Numbered from the stretch's first letter, positions 20,141 through 31,947 are shown. The stretch: 45,804 bases of DNA from Whalleya microplaca (GCA_022497155.1 MU385809.1:1-45804); one strand, 5' to 3'. Notes: generated by a model not told the origin, from the sequence alone. Numbers and translations are program-made.

Positions 20141-20853
20141 TTTAGCTTACCCCCGGATAAGCCTCGACTTTTTTGCCTTTTAATTAATCGAGTAAAAATA
20201 GTCTTTTATATTATATATTACGGAGGTATAAAATTTATTAGCAATAGCCACTTAAAGTATATTTATTATTAGACTTATTTTTATACGCAAACATTTTATT
20301 TCGTCCGATAGTCACTTGTTTTTTATATAAATTAAACCAAGCTATATAATCGATAGTTAGCTACTTTTATTTATATTATATTTACGTCATTTATTACCCA
20401 CGATTTATAAATTTTCTTTTTATATACTAGGAATATAAAACGCGATAATACTAGAAATATTAAACCGTATGTTTTTATATATAAAATTATTTATTTTATA
20501 TAAGTAACGGTAATAAGCTAATTATGCTTTTAATATATAGCTAAATGTAGCTAGTTATTAACACGTATATAATTTATATTAATAACGATATCGAATAACA
20601 CTTTTACACACTTTAATACACTTTATTACTTAAATGCCACCTTTAATAACAAGGGAGGCTATTAGTTGCTACTGCTGCTATTGTTATTAATAGCTATGGC
20701 TATTTAACCTGTTACCTTAAGGTCCCTAGGGTGAAAAATTTTTTTTTTTTTAGATCTAAAGGTTAGGCATTTAAGTATAGGGCGTGTTTTTATTTTTGTT
20801 TTTTTTTTAGATTTTTTAGCTGCGTAAACGCTAGCTGAAAAATTAGGGAGAGA

Positions 20854-21450
20854 TGTAATAAAGCAGGGGATTACGGGTATTAATAACAGCTTAAAAGCCA
20901 CTAAAAGCCCTTTAAAGCCACGTTATAAAGCACTTTATAAGGTATTTATAAGGCATTTCACAAGGCATTTATAAGGCACTTTATAAAGTAATTTATAATG
21001 GATTATATACTTATATTATAATGGGGCAAAGGGATTACGGGTATTAATAATAGCTTAGGAGCCACTAAAAGCCCTTTAAAGCCACGTTATAAGGCACTTT
21101 ATGAAGTATTCACAGGGCACTTTATAAGGCAATTTACAGTGGATTATATACTTATTGTAATGGGGCAGGGGATTACGGGTAGTGACAGCAGCTTAAAAGC
21201 TACTAAAAGCCCCCTAAAGCCACGTCATAAAGCACTCCATAAAGTATTTATAAGACATTCCATAGGGCAATTTATAGTGGATTATATACCTATATTTAGC
21301 TGACCTTTTCTTTCATATCTTTTTTACTTTTTTACCACAGATATTACTAAATAGTTAGATAGATATACATATAGCTTTAGCAGCTAATATACACTCATTT
21401 TTGACTTGATATTTTACTTTCGCTTTACCCCGACACCTTGTCTTAAGACA
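20854..21450 (+). repeat. Family B LTR, array unit 2, with two truncated head copies
   Basis: Three heads in a row: 20854-21016 (TGTAATAAAGCAGGGG), 21017-21155 (TATAATGGGGCAAAGG) and the full LTR 21156-21450 (TGTAATGGGGCAGGGG to TTGTCTTAAGACA). The first two stop after the GGATTATATACTTAT motif, so the 5' part of the LTR is repeated about 140-160 bp at a time. Confidence 0.6.
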
Positions 21451-22391
21451 TTTAGCTCCTCCGGACAGGCCTTAATTTCTTTGCCTTTTAATTAATCGAG
21501 TAAAACAGTCTTTTTTATACTATATATTACGGAGGCATAAAATTTACTAATAATAGCCACTTGAAATATATATTATTAAGCTTACTTTATTTTCATCCGA
21601 TATATTATATGCGAACATTCCCTTTTGTCCGATAGCCACTTATTTTTTATATAAATCGAACCAAGCTATATAATCGATAGCTAGTTAGCTATTTCTATTT
21701 ATATTATATTTACGTTACTTATTACTTACGATTTACGAATTTTCTTTTTATATATTAGAAATATAAAGCGTAATAACACTAAAAATACTAGATTATATGT
21801 TTTATATATAAACCTGTTTATTTTATATAGGTAATAATAATAAGCTAATTATGTTATTAGTATATAACTAGATATAGCTAGCTATTAATACGTATATAAT
21901 TTATATAAATAACGATATCGGATAACACTTTTATATACCCTAATATACTTTATTACTTAAATATCACCTTTAGTAATAAAGGAAGCTATTAGCTGCTGCT
22001 GCTAATAGCTGTGGCTAGCTGACCTGCTGTCACCTGCTGTCAGCTGCTAGGGAGGCTTATAAGGAGGTCACTTAACCTGACCTATTACTACTAATAGCTG
22101 TGGCTATCTAACCTGTTAAAAGCCGTGGCTAGCTATGGCTAGCTGACCTGTTGTCACCTGTTGTCACCTGACTTGCTGCTAATCTGCTGTAAGTTATGGC
22201 CACTTAACCTGACCTGCTGCTGCTGCTACTAATAGCTGTGGCTATTTGACCTGTTACCTTAAGGTCCCTGGGGTGAAAATTTTTTTTTTCGGATCTAAAG
22301 GTCAGGCATTTAAGTGTGAGGCGTGTTTTTATTTTTCTTTTTTTTTAGATTTTTTAGCTGCGTGAACGCTAGCTGAAAAATTAGGAAAGGA

Positions 22392-22829
22392 TATAATGAG
22401 GCAGGGGATTACGGGTAGTAATAGCAGCTTAAAAGCCACTAAAAGCCCCCTAAAGCCACGTTATAAGGCATTTTATAAGATATTTATAAGACACTTTATA
22501 GGGCAATTTATAGTGGATTATATACCTGTATTTAGCTGACTTTTTCCCTCACATTTTTTTCATTTTTTTACCACAGATATTACTAAATAGTTAAATAGAT
22601 ATATATATAGCTTTAGCAGCTAATATATATTTATTTTTAACTTGATATTTTACTTTTACTTTACCCCGACACCTTATTTTAAGACATTATATATAGCTGA
22701 CTTTTTCCCTTACATTTACTTTATTAAATAGTTAAATAGTTATATATATATAGCTTTAGCAGTTAATATACACTTATTTTTAACCTGATATTTTACTTTC
22801 GCTTTATTTTAATACCCTGTTTTAATATA
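22392..22829 (+). repeat. Family B LTR, array unit 3, with duplicated tail
   Basis: The full LTR 22392-22686 (TATAATGAGGCAGGGG to TTATTTTAAGACA) is followed by a second copy of the 3' part (22687-22829), starting TATATATAGCTGACTTTTTC and ending TGTTTTAATATA. Confidence 0.6.
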
Positions 22830-23093
22830 TTTAGCTTATTCCCGGACAGGCTTTAATTTCTTTGCCTTTTAATTAATCGAGTAAAATAGTCTTTTTTATT
22901 ATATTATAAGTTACGGAGGTATAAAATTTACTAGTAATAGCTACTTAAAGTATATTTACTGTCGAGCTTATTTTATTTTTATTTAATAAATCGTATGCGA
23001 ACATTTTATTTCGTTTAATAGCCACCTGTTTTTTATATAAATTAAACTAAGCTATATATTAAATTAATAGCTAGCTGCTTTTATTTATATATT

Positions 23094-23270
23094 TAATATA
23101 GAATGTATGGGGTGGAGTAGTATATTGTACGAAAGATAAAGATCTAGCATTTAGGTTGCAGCGGAGCTGCACCTTAAATGCTCAGGATCTCTTATCTTTT
23201 CTTATCTACCTTATCTTATCTAAGCGAAAGCTAGCCCTGAGGGATAAGGGCCCGTAGGGCCCCGTATCAA
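23094..23270 (+). mobile_element. MITE-like element, copy 1
   Basis: About 177 bp present in only one of the three internal units of the array, so it is a clear insertion. It runs from GAATGTATGGGGTGGAGTAG to GGGCCCCGTATC, with an internal palindrome (GGTTGCAGCGGAGCTGCACC) and a second nested stem (GCATTTAGG ... CCTTAAATGC). The ends show short inverted similarity (GTATGGGG against ATACGGGG). It is nearly free of RIP damage, in contrast to the host repeat. A second copy lies at 36253-36433. Confidence 0.65.
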
Positions 23271-23945
23271 TATTATATTTACGTTATTTATTACTTACGA
23301 TTTACGAATTTTCTTTTTTTTATATACTAGGAATATAAAGCGCGATAACACTAAAAACATTAAACCGTATATTTTTATATATAAACCTGTCTATTTTATA
23401 TAAGTAACGGTGACAAGCTAATTGTGTTTAATATATGGCTAAATGTAGCTAGTTATTAATACATATATAATTTATATAAACGACGATATCGGATAATACC
23501 TTTTTACATACCTTAATATACTACATTACTTAAATGCTACTTTTAATAGTAAGGGAGGCTTTTAGCAGCAAGGGAGGCTGTTAGCTGCTGCTGCTGTTGC
23601 TGCTGCTGCTAGCTATGGCTAACTGACTTGCTGTCACCTGCTGTCAGCTGCTAGGGAGGCTTACAGGGAGGTCACCTAACCTGACCTGCTGCTGCTAATA
23701 GCTGTGGCTATCTGACTTGTTAAAAGCCGTGGCTAGCTGTCACCTGCTAACCTGTTATTACTTGACCTGCTGCTGCTGCTGCTGCTGATAGCTGTGGCTA
23801 TCTGACCTGTTACCTTAAGGTCCCTGGGGTGAAAAATTTTTTTTTTCAGATCTGAAGGTTAGGCATTCGAGTGTGAGGCGTGTTTTCATTTTTTTTTTTT
23901 TGATTTTTTAGCTGCGTGAACGCTAGCTGAAAAATTAAGGAGGGA

Positions 23946-24365
23946 TATAATGAGGCAAGGAGATTACGGGTATTAATAGTAGCTTAAGAGTTATTAAAAG
24001 CCCTTTAAAGCTACGTTATAAGGCATTTTACAGGGTATTTATAAAGCACTTTATAAGGCAATTTATAGTGGATTATATACTTATATATAGCTAACTTTTT
24101 CCCTTATATTTACTTTATTAAATAGTTAAATAATTATATATATATAGCTTTAACAGCTAATATACACTTATTTTTAACCTAATATCTCACTTTCGCTTCA
24201 CTTTAACACTTTATTTTAACACAATATATAGCTAACTTTTTTTCTCACATTTACTTTATTAAATAATTAAATAGTTATATATATAAATAACTTTAATAAT
24301 TATATACACTTATTTTTAACTTAATATCTCACTTTCGCTTCACCCTGACACCTTATTTTAAAACA
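23946..24365 (+). repeat. Family B LTR, array unit 4, with duplicated tail
   Basis: LTR 23946-24223 (TATAATGAGGCAAGG to TTATTTTAACACA) followed by a second tail copy 24224-24365 ending TTATTTTAAAACA. The leader does not follow, so the array ends here. Confidence 0.6.
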
Positions 24366-26689
24366 ATATAACAGCTATTAAATTATATATTTAAAAGTAT
24401 ATTTCGATATAATTAAAGCTTTATTTTTACTTTATTAACTTATATTACTTAACGATATTTATAATATTAATAAAATACCTTTAAAAGAAATAATATAACT
24501 TTAATAACGTTCGCTAAATACGGGCTAAATTTATCAAGCTTTAAATAAAAACGTTAAAAAATTTTTAAAATTTTAAAAACAAATTTATCGCGTTAGTAAA
24601 AAAGCGATAATTATACCGTAATAAATAAAAAAAGGAATTTTATAGCCGACTTATTTATTATTTATTAACTAAAACGGTAGTTTAATATTTTAATTTATTA
24701 TATAATTTCGATTATTATATTATTTATTACGCCGAAATTATATTTATTTTTTAAATAGCTAACGAAACGCGAAATATAGCCCGAGCTATTAAAACCGTAA
24801 TAACTAAACTAATAATTAAACCTTAATCCTCGGGAATAACCCGTAATAAATATATTACCGGAAGAAATATACCGCAATTAACTCTTAGCTTAAGCTTAAA
24901 TAAATTCGGTAATATAGTAATTACCTTTTCCGGCGTTCGCACGTATCCCTTACCCCGTAATAATACCGACTTAACGAAATTTAAAAAACGCTATTTTAAT
25001 TATTATAATAAAAGATATAATAAAATTAATTACTTATATTTCCTATATTTTAATTAGCGCTTTAATTAATCGGTAATAAATAAAGCCGCTTATATTAACG
25101 CTTTTTTTATAAAATTTGCTCGGCTTAAAATAAAAGTTATAAAAGTTTTAACGGAAGATTAAATTAAAGAAAAGCTGGAAAACGCGGTACTTTAAAACAA
25201 TTAAACTTTATTTCTAAGGTTAAAATATTATAAATTAGTTTAACTAATTTAATAACGGGAGTTTCCCGGGACTTTTTAAATATATATTTAAATAATACGC
25301 TACTTTTATTACAATATACCTTATTAATATATAGCTTTTTATTAAAAATAAAAGATATATTTAATAATACTAAAGCAAATATTTATATTATAATAAATAA
25401 ATCTTTCGCAAAAAAAATTAAGTAATATTTATATCCGGAAGTTATTATAAAGTTTATTTTAAAATATATCGAAAAATATAATAAAAAAGGTATTTAAATA
25501 ATTAATAAAACTTTATAACTAAATTTATAAATAAACGGCCGCATATTTTATAATAAGGTTTTTTTATAATAAATATAAAATATAATTTAATTTTTAGAAA
25601 GGAATAATTAGCTAATAAAAATATACTAATAAATTGCTAGCGCTAATAGTTAATATACCCTGAAAATATGCCGTATAATAATTTTCCGGGTCTTTATAAT
25701 CTCGATATAAAAAATATAAAAAACATTTTTAAAGATGATTTTTTTTAATTAAATATTAATTATTATAATAAGATATTAAATAAAAATAAAAAGCGCTATA
25801 CCGATAGCCGGGTTTTTAAAACTAAAGTATAACGTAAGTATATATTTATTAAAGAAATAATAAAAACTATATATCGATAGATTAAAAAGCTAAAAAAACT
25901 ACGCCGTTACCCGAAATAGCCTTAGCCGAAACTAACGATATAGCTTATTAATTAGCGACTAAAAAAAATTATTTAACGACATTTTATAAAACGTTTTAAT
26001 AAACCTAAATAACAGAAATTTATAAACTAAGACTTATATTTAAACTTATAATTTTTTACCGAATCCTTTATCCTATAAAAAAACGCGCTAATAAAAAAAC
26101 AAATAAAAATACGATATAAAAAGCGCTTATAAATTATAAAAAAACGCAATCGGTTAATATAAGTAGCGGCTAATAAATATAACAATTATTAATATAAAAC
26201 TCTTTTTTAAGGTAGCGCAAAAAACCTATACTTATATAACTATATTATATAAAATTAACTAATTAATACGGGATAAAAAAAATAAAGCCTTTTTTTTTAA
26301 AAAAAAAGCGGAAAATTTAAAAAAAAAAGCGAAAAAAACTATTTTAAAAAAGTACCGGAATTTATTCCGTACCTTTAGCAAGGTTAATTTAAATACTTTA
26401 TTACTTAACCGTACCTTTAACTATAAAATAAAATAAGAAAAAAGAAAATTAGCTACAAATTTAAAATATAGCCCTTTATATAAAATATCGTTAAATAAAC
26501 TAAAAACAGTCTATAAATATTTTAATAAAAATTTCCGTAAAAGATTTATTATTTTTAATTCGACTTTATAAGCGGCTTTTATATTATTTGCCCCTAAAGC
26601 TAATAGCGGCTTATAATTTTATATAAATTATAAAAAATTAAACGCGCTTATAAAAAAAGACAAATATTTTTTACCGCTTATCGAAAAAA

Positions 26690-27725
26690 CCTTAATAAGA
26701 ATTTCTAAAGCTAAGATTTTTATTAAAATTAACGTCCGATAGGCTTTTTATTATATTTATATACGACTAAAAAATAAAGACTTTATAACGTTCCGAATAC
26801 GATATAATATATATAAATATAAAGTTTTCTTTTTCGGATTTATAAATAAGCTTTTTATTTTCTAACGGTATATTAATAATACGTTATTTAATTTTCTTAA
26901 CGATTTTTATAATATATATATAAATAATATCCTAATTTTTTTAAAGTCTATCGAAAAATATCGCATTTATATATAAAAAGTTTTCTAACGATTAAAAGAC
27001 GCGGGCTTTTAAGCGGATCTTAAGAAATGTAAATTTTACGTTATTTAAACGAAATTTCTAAGATATATTATAAATATAAACAGTATATGCGTTAACCCCG
27101 CTAAAATATAAATAGTTTAAAATTAAGTTATACCGGAATATATATAAGAAATATAGTTATTTTTAAAATTTTATAACTTTTACCGAAAATTTATACTTTA
27201 ATATAATAAAATAACTAAGCTGCTTTTCCAGCTAATAAAAATAAAAATCCGGTAAAACTGAAATAAATATTACGAAATTATATTTTAGCGATTAAAAAAC
27301 GACTTAATTAATGCCTTTTTATTAATATATTTTAGCTATAATAAAAATATAAAAATAAAAACCGACGTATTTAATAAAGTATTAGCTGGCGTATTATCGC
27401 AGTAAGAAAATAATAATAAATAATATTTTTATATATTTTATTTAAAAATAATATATAGCGTTAAGCTAAATTATAATATATATAATAAAAAAATATTAGT
27501 AGTAATTTATACTTTATCAATTTAATAAATAAAGTTTATTAAAATATAAGTTATTTTTTTTAATTATTACTAACTATTATATATTAAAATATTTCGAGAT
27601 TAAATAATACCTTAATTTGTAATAAATAAACTGGTTAGAAATGTTAGCGAAATATAACTTTATAATTATATACCGGCTAAAAAAAAATATAATAGCGGAT
27701 ATTATTTCGCATAAACTGTCACGGG
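26690..27725 (+). pseudogene. Reverse transcriptase and RNase H of the second Gypsy element, degraded
   Basis: RT blocks in order: DFITFRIRYNIYKYKVFFFG (the FRTRYG-type block, from about 26780), YINNTLFNFL, then YINNILIF at about 26917-26940 in place of YxDDIL. The IVNPAKI-like and FLKFYNFYRKFI blocks follow (27100-27190). The RNase H core reads IKTDVFNKVLAGVLSQ (about 27355-27400), then KKILVVIYTL. WLEMLAEY-like and YRPGK-like remnants close it before 27725. TAA/TAG stops dominate. Confidence 0.72.
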
Positions 27726-27772
27726 AACTGGCTATAATAATAATAGTCATACCTTTTGCTTAATTAATATAA

Positions 27773-27950
27773 TGTAATAAAGCTAGAGATTTAAAACTAC
27801 GGGAGGTGCGCAGGTATTTTATATAGTGGCTACCCCACTTTATTTAATTAGCTGCGAAGTCCGTATATCACCGATTTCACGCCTTGTTACCTTAAGTTAG
27901 GACTAGGCTAATTAGGTCACAGGATCATAAGATCAGGTGAATCTATAACA
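27773..27950 (+). mobile_element. Short insertion in pol, solo-LTR-like
   Basis: A 178 bp block of clearly higher GC begins TGTAATAAAGCTAG and ends ATCTATAACA, so it has TG...CA ends. It lies between the degraded RNase H and integrase parts. Left flank TATAA and right flank TAAAC do not form a clean 5 bp duplication. No second copy was found in the window. It shows little RIP damage, so it may be recent or below the length RIP detects. Confidence 0.4.
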
Positions 27951-28417
27951 TAAACTGGAATTATTACGCACTTAAAAATAAAGATATTAAACTAAAAGTA
28001 TAAAACTTTATTCCGGTTAATAGTCCCGGCCGAAATTTAAAAATTATAAGTAAATATTTTATATATAAAAGTAGGTTTTTTTTTCGGAAATCTTAGTTTT
28101 AAATAATACGGAGTTTTTTTTTATTAAAAGGTTTTAGCGTAATATTTATTAACGAAATATTATAAAGAAATAAAAATAACCTTAACTTTAAAATCTACCG
28201 TGCGAAAGCGCGTAATAACCCTTTAAGCTTATAGTAAAATATTAATAACTATATATTACGCGAAATGCGGCTAATTATATTTAATAAAAATAAATTACGC
28301 GCCTAGCTTTTAAAAAAAATAGTCGATTATTTATAATATATTTAAGGAAAAATAAAACCTAAAAGCTTATTACGGTATAATATTAATAGCTAAAAATATT
28401 TTAAAATATTAATATAT

Positions 28418-28652
28418 TGTCTTAAGATAAAGTGTCGAGGTAAAGGAGGTATAAAAAGTGCCACTTCATGCTTAACTAATCGGAAGTAATTAAGGCGATA
28501 AAATAGAAAAATCACTTATAATAGCAATTAATCGAAAGGAGAGATGTGTTTATTATTAGCGATAAGGCCGTTTAAACTATATATGTTTTATTTAAAAGTA
28601 AAAGAAAAAAACAAGCGATATATATATGTTATAACACACTAGCCCCATAATA
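28418..28652 (-). repeat. Solo LTR, family A, inserted in the second Gypsy element
   Basis: TGTCTTAAGATAAAGTGTCG to CTAGCCCCATAATA in plus coordinates, about 235 bp, collinear with the LTRs of the element at 31721. Degraded pol sequence lies on both sides. ATAT flanks it directly on each side (28414-28417 and 28653-28656). Confidence 0.75.
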
Positions 28653-28689
28653 ATATTTATAACTAACTGCCTCGAATGCTGCCTTATAA

Positions 28690-29770
28690 AAATATCTCGC
28701 GATAAGACTTTTAATTTCTTTTATTTATTATTTATTTTAAAAAAAGTATGGGATTATATCGTTATAAATTTGAAAATAATGCCTAAAAATAAAAAAAATA
28801 TATAATAACGTTTTTATTATTATTAACTGCTTAAAAAAGCAGGCTTAATTAATAATATATACCCGAAAAGCGATAACGCGAGACACTATATATATATATT
28901 ATAATAGACTTTTTTATATTTTTAAAATTCCTAAAAGCATTATTAGTAATAATAAACCTTAATTTATAATAAGATTTACTAACAAACTTTTATAAATAAT
29001 AAATATTAAATTAAAATTTATTACGTTAAAACATTATAAAACGGTAAAATAAATAAAAATTATAAACGCGTATATTAATTAAAAACTACGGCTATTTATT
29101 AACTATTAATAAAATAATTAATTAAATATATTACTAATTATAAATTATATATAAGCTATTTTATTATATAAATTAACCGGCATATTTTTTATAAGGTAAA
29201 AATAAGCTTCCCGATACTATTTTATTTCGATTAATAGCGATAAATAAAAGCTAAAAATATGGCAGATTTTTTATTTAAAAAAAAGCTTTTTAAAAAGGAA
29301 ATATAAAACTAAGTATAAGTAATATATAATTATATAATAACTATACGTAAAACTATTATAAAAGCTTAAAAGCGAATAATATAATAAGCTAATAAATATT
29401 ATCGAAAGCTAAATTTTAACATAAAAAACCGTATTTTTATTATAAAAAAGCGTTAGTTATAATAGATAAATTAGCTTTTTAATAAGCTTAACTTTTTTTT
29501 AACGCAATAATATTTTAAAATTAAAGAACGGCTATTAAATAATACGTTTCGATTAAAAATTCCCGATATTTAAAAAGCTTTTAGCTTATATTACGTTAAC
29601 TAATTATAGAAATATCTAAATAACTTTTTTACGGGATAAAAATTAAAAAATCCCGCTAAATAAATAATCGAGCTAAATTATAAAAAAAAATAAGTTATAA
29701 AAATAATATTAACGTCGTAATTATATTATTATAAATTTTAATATAAAATTAAATAAGTCGGATAAAATAC
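28690..29770 (+). pseudogene. Integrase of the second Gypsy element, degraded
   Basis: Core blocks are readable in the plus strand: INCLKKQA (V-D-R-L-S-K-type), YTRKAITRDTIYIYYNRLF (about 28860-28920), IPKSIISNNKP (the catalytic Asp block, Asp to Asn), FTNKLL, KLKFITLKHYKTVK and INAYINQKLRLFI (about 29060-29100, start of the third block). The Gly-rich C-terminal part is only faintly readable. It is the downstream half of the same element as the RT at 26690. Confidence 0.65.
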
Positions 29771-30104
29771 CGATAATATATAATACCCGGCTAGAAATTT
29801 TAAAAATATTATTATAAAATTAAACAAATTTTATACAAATAACCCGGAAGTAGCCGGTTTTTTTATCCGCTTAAGGCTATAAAAATAAGCCGTAAAAAAA
29901 TCGATTCGACTTAAACTACCTTAATAATAATAAGCCTATATTAAAATAACAAACGGTAATATAAAAGCGTAAAAAAAACTATATAAACATTTAAAATAAA
30001 GATAAAAAAACGTTATAAGCGGGAATATAAATTATTTAAAAAAAAATAAACCTTTAATAAAGTATAAAAAAGTTTGCGTTATTACTTATTAAAATAAAAG
30101 CCCG

Positions 30105-30208
30105 ATAATATAATGGTTTAAATAAATACCCGAAATAATCCCTTTTTTATTAAAAAACACTTTAAACGTACGCAAGAAAAGTCGGGGTTCGATCCCCCTT
30201 TAAACCTT
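30105..30208 (+). tRNA. tRNA-like relic with A- and B-box motifs (uncertain)
   Basis: TAATATAATGG (30106-30116) resembles an A box and GGTTCGATCC (30186-30195) is a near-perfect B box inside a GGGG/CCCC stem. GGTTTAA (30115-30121) can pair with TTAAACC after the T arm, and a run of nine T (30222-30230) could end Pol III transcription. The anticodon arm is not convincing (TTTTT/AAAAA stem) and the A and B boxes are ~80 bp apart, so a decayed tRNA or a tRNA-derived SINE are both possible. Confidence 0.28.
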
Positions 30209-30264
30209 ATACCCCTCCTTTTTTTTTAGCGGGAGTAGTTACGGAAGGTACGTACCTACAGGGT

Positions 30265-30990
30265 ATATATAAACCACTTATTACTATATACTTCCGTATA
30301 TTAATCGGTAACGGCACGGCAAAATAGTTACTGCCCGGCGGGGCCACCGGCTTAAATTTTTTAAGCAATTCTTATAGTCCGAAATAACTTTCCTTTTTAT
30401 TTATTTATAAATATATAATTAATATTTATATTAAAGCCTTACTTTTAACTATAATAATTTATTTATAAGTTATTTAAAACAAATTAATAAAAAATAACGC
30501 AAAAAACTAAAAAGAAAATTAATAAATTATTAACGTACCCGAAAAATATCGATTATAAGGCTTATTAATAATAAGCATTTTAAAAAAACTATAATTAATA
30601 TAACTTACTTTATACCGATTTTTAATAAAATAATTTAATTATAAAGACTTTATAAAATATTATAAGCGATTCGGATATTTAAAACGAAATAAGCCGTATT
30701 AATATAATAAAAAAAAAGCTTTAGGCACTTTATTAAGTATAAAAAAGTAAAAAAAAAACTACTAAAAATAGCGCCGCTTAAAAAAACTTTAAAATACCTT
30801 TTAAGCCTTTCGGGTTTTAAGGATTTTAAATTATTTATATAAAACGCTAAACTTTATATAAACTATTTAAACGCGTAAGTTAATATATTACCTTATATTT
30901 AATCTCGGTTACGTTTTAAATAAAAAAATAAAAAAAAGGCTGCGTGAATTTTTCCTACTAAATAACGGCCGTTTTACGGTCGTATAAACT
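30265..30990 (+). pseudogene. Repeat D, copy 2, and following degraded frame
   Basis: 30265-30480 matches 10870-11095. The same plus-strand frame then runs on to about 30770 with only TAA/TAG stops (ILIGNGTAK, LLPGGATGLNFL, FIKYYKRFGYLKRNKP). Since both copies preserve the frame, this is a multi-copy coding unit, unidentified. Downstream of the repeat the two copies no longer resemble each other. Confidence 0.4.
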
Positions 30991-30998
30991 GTAAAAAA

Positions 30999-31200
30999 TG
31001 TTATGGCACAAGGATTAAGTGCAGGATTTAAGGTGTGGTCTGTGCGCATTACGTAATCACAGCTTAAGGCCTCACACCTAACATGTATGGTAAATTTCTC
31101 AGCCGACCTTTTAGCTTAGATTTCTTTCCTTTTTCTCCATTTTAGTATTACATAAAATACATAGGAATTAGGTCGCCAAGCCACCTTAACCCTTGTAACA
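30999..31200 (-). repeat. Repeat C, copy 3
   Basis: The least mutated copy, 202 bp, starting TGTTATGGCACAAGGATTAAG and ending CCACCTTAACCCTTGTAACA in plus coordinates. The outer 20 bases of the two ends are imperfect inverted repeats (ACAAGGATTAAG against ACAAGGGTTAAGG). TG...CA ends also fit a solo LTR. The motif CACGTG spans the right edge and recurs, mutated, at the other copies. Confidence 0.7.
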
Positions 31201-31720
31201 CGTGACAAAAAATATATATTTATAACTTTTTTTTTATTAAGCGATAAGCTAGCTTTATAATAGTATTTTAGCCGTTTTTATACGCTATATAGCGTCGATA
31301 AAAGGCGTTTCTTTTATCGGTAAATAAAGTAAATAAGTTTTCGTCTTTATAAACGTAAATAAATTTATTATTATTATTATTAAACTCGAGTAATGATACT
31401 TTTTTAATAAATACGACTTATAGCCTGCGTTTATTTCATTAACTAACTCCTTGCGATAATTTAAAATCTAGGGTTAATGTAATAAGGATAACAGTTAAAA
31501 GAATTTGCTTTAACCTCGTAAACTCGTCATAAAATCCGTGATAATATAATAAGTCCACGGCTAAGTAACAAGTAAAAGCTTATATAAGGTTTTATAAAGC
31601 TACTCGGCACTTTCGGTTAAATCTTAGCTGCCTTAAAAGCTACATTCACCCAGCTAGTGTTAAAAATAATAAAGTAAGAAAATATCTCCCTATTCCCCCG
31701 ACAAATATAGGACATAATAT
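31201..31720. other. AT-rich DNA, moderately mutated, nothing recognised
   Basis: It contains a short (ATT)n run near 31368 and an inverted motif around GCGATAAGCTAGC. The composition is less extreme from 31400 to 31720. No frame or known repeat was identified. Confidence 0.4.
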
Positions 31721-31947
31721 TGTTTTGGGACAGGGTGTCGGGGTAAAGGAGGTGCTACTTTATGGCTTAGCTAATCGGAAGTAATTAAGGTAATGAAACA
31801 AAAGAGTTACTTATAACAGCTATTAATCGAAAGGAGAGATGTGTCTATTGTCGGCGACAAGGCTATTTAAGCTGTTTATATTTTATTTAAAAGTAAAAGA
31901 AAAAAACAAGCGATATATATGTGTTATAACATACTAGCCTTATAATA
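31721..31947 (-). repeat. 3' LTR of the large Gypsy element (family A)
   Basis: TGTTTTGGGACAGGGTGTCG to ACTAGCCTTATAATA in plus coordinates. It is less RIP-mutated than its partner at 43035. The adjoining minus-strand sequence AAAATCTAAGAAAGA is the candidate polypurine tract. Confidence 0.85.

Larger units (their letters stand above)
19841..24365 (+). mobile_element. Tandem array of a small coding-free LTR element (family B, TRIM-like)
   Basis: LTR loci at 19841-20140, 20854-21450, 22392-22829 and 23946-24365 alternate with three copies of one internal region (20141-20853, 21451-22391, 22830-23945). Internal copies begin TTTAGCT...CCGGAYAGGCYT..., include GCAAACATTYY-type and TTACGGAGG landmarks and GCTGCTGCTGC simple repeats. 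They end with the GGTCCCTGGGGTGAAA block and a GAAAAATTAGG-type purine tract. No coding frame is present. The pattern LTR-internal-LTR-internal-LTR is what unequal recombination or tandem integration of a non-autonomous element produces. Confidence 0.72.
24366..30270 (+). mobile_element. Degraded second Gypsy-type retroelement, interrupted by two insertions
   Basis: Plus-strand remnants occur in Gypsy order: a poorly readable 5' part (24366-26600), RT and RNase H (about 26690-27720), and integrase (about 28690-29760). A 178 bp insert (27773-27950) and a family A solo LTR (28418-28652) split the RNase H-integrase stretch. The element's own LTRs were not identified, so both ends are approximate. 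It is more heavily mutated than the element at 11995 and its RT blocks differ, so it is a different family. Confidence 0.65.

Noticed and set aside
20704..20901. Minus-strand frame of 65 codons
   Set aside because: Lys-rich low-complexity translation of A/T runs inside a family B internal region and LTR.
21990..22250. GCTGCTGCT-rich stretch considered as a satellite or CRISPR-like array
   Set aside because: Units vary in length and sequence (TGC runs, GACCTGCTGTCACCTGCTGT variants) with no regular spacer, and the stretch recurs inside each family B internal unit. It is simple repeat within the element.
10870..30480. Repeat D copies (10870 and 30265) considered as an LTR pair of one 20 kb element
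   Set aside because: The shared segment reads as coding in the same frame in both copies, lacks TG...CA ends, and several independent elements lie between them.
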